Source of the DNA: Gammaproteobacteria bacterium
GTDB taxonomy: Bacteria; Pseudomonadota; Gammaproteobacteria; Eutrophobiales; Eutrophobiaceae
NCBI GenBank assembly: GCA_014239225.1
Contig: JAAZZI010000048.1
Location: 1-6,148, forward strand
Length of the DNA stretch: 6,148 nucleotides
Reading direction: 5' to 3'
The position numbers and the translations under genes are program-made. This document shows, piece after piece, positions 5,538 through 6,148 of the stretch (its first letter is position 1; the number at the start of each line of letters is the position of its first letter). The notes under the pieces are model-generated. The model did not search any database. It saw only the letters and a program-made list of their open reading frames with translations, and had not been told where the DNA came from.

Positions 5538-6148
5538 ATGAATACTCAAAGTAAAAATAAAGTCTTATTTGTGATAACGAATCACGAAGAGTTGGGTGAT
5601 ACTGGCAAAAAAACAGGCTATTTCTTAAGGGAAGTCAGTTATCCTTACAAGGCAATTACCGAGGCTGGTTATAATATTGATTTTGTCAGTCCTAAAGGCG
5701 GCCCCACACCGATGGACCCGGGCAGCAATGATATGGATGATGAAGTTAATAAAGCATTTACTGATAACACATCAATCATGAATAGATTACAAAATACAAT
5801 GTCGCCAAGTGAAATTAATCCGGATAATTACGATACAATCATGTATGCCGGCGGGCATGGTACGATGTGGGATTTTCCTAATAGTGAAGTGTTAGCTACG
5901 ATCGCTGTGAGTATTTATGAACGTGGCGGTGTCTTGGGTGCAATCTGTCATGGACCTGCTGGTCTCGTTAATATGAAATTAAAAGATGGGACTTATTTGG
6001 TTGCAGGAAAACGTGTTGCATCATTTACCGATGAAGAAGAACGTGCCATTGAATTAGAAAATGTAGTGCCCTTTCTACTTGCATCAAAACTAGAAGAACG
6101 TGGTGCGATTCATACCAAAGCTGAGAACTTTAAACCCCATGTTGAAGT
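5538..6148 (+). CDS. DJ-1/PfpI superfamily protein, Hsp31/glyoxalase III-like (3' end cut by window edge)
   Basis: I translated 203 codons from the ATG; the reading frame stays open to the window edge. The protein starts with a Rossmann-type strand (KVLFVITNH, 8-16). It shows TGYFLREVSYPY with a conserved glutamate E32, the strand-turn YAGGHGTMWDFP (103-114), and the nucleophile elbow GAICHGPAGL (134-143) with Cys137 followed by His138. E32, C137 and H138 align with the reactive triad of the yeast Hsp31 group, which converts methylglyoxal to D-lactate without glutathione and has chaperone-like activity; such proteins are often annotated as type 1 glutamine amidotransferase domain proteins. 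About 20-40 residues are probably missing, judging from the usual family length of about 225-240. AAGGT at 5526-5530, seven bases before the ATG, supports the start. No signal peptide is seen, so it is probably cytoplasmic. The exact in-family reaction is inferred. Confidence 0.92.
   Translation, partial: MNTQSKNKVLFVITNHEELGDTGKKTGYFLREVSYPYKAITEAGYNIDFVSPKGGPTPMDPGSNDMDDEVNKAFTDNTSIMNRLQNTMSPSEINPDNYDTIMYAGGHGTMWDFPNSEVLATIAVSIYERGGVLGAICHGPAGLVNMKLKDGTYLVAGKRVASFTDEEERAIELENVVPFLLASKLEERGAIHTKAENFKPHVE

Overview
The window reads as a compact, AT-rich stretch of a proteobacterial chromosome, most likely from a gammaproteobacterium with a methylotrophic lifestyle. Two observations support this. 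The Uup-type ABC-F protein is close in length and motif layout to the enterobacterial protein. There is also a homologue of the formaldehyde-activating enzyme (Fae), a family tied to tetrahydromethanopterin-dependent C1 metabolism. A Methylophaga-like host would fit, but that is inferred from gene content, not shown. No mobile element, CRISPR array, tRNA, rRNA or phage gene was seen.

Minus strand, from 4660 down to 1: five genes read in the same direction with gaps of only about 30-42 bases, so they are probably one transcription unit. In order of transcription they are (1) an exported three-domain methionine sulfoxide reductase with the order MsrA, thioredoxin-like, MsrB; (2) a Fae-family protein that seems to lack the histidine proposed as catalytic in true Fae; (3) the ABC-F ATPase Uup; (4) a small NTF2-fold protein of the 'lumazine-binding-like' family; (5) a GreA/GreB-family elongation-factor relative whose coiled-coil tip lacks the usual acidic residues, cut by the left edge of the window.

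Plus strand, from about 4687 to 6148: a short divergent promoter region with a perfect TATAAT box precedes a stand-alone PD-(D/E)XK (RecB/Cas4-like) nuclease with paired cysteines at both ends. After a 71-base gap comes a DJ-1/PfpI (Hsp31/glyoxalase III-like) gene that runs off the right edge.

A loose common theme is protection from reactive carbonyls and oxidants: MsrAB repairs oxidised methionine, DJ-1/PfpI proteins handle methylglyoxal-type damage, and Fae proteins relate to formaldehyde. Uup and the nuclease act on nucleic acids, and the Gre relative acts on RNA polymerase. This link is inferred from adjacency only. The most unusual items are the MsrA-Trx-MsrB domain order, the Fae homologue without its catalytic histidine, and the Gre relative without an acidic tip. 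I found no convincing evidence for a wholly new system.
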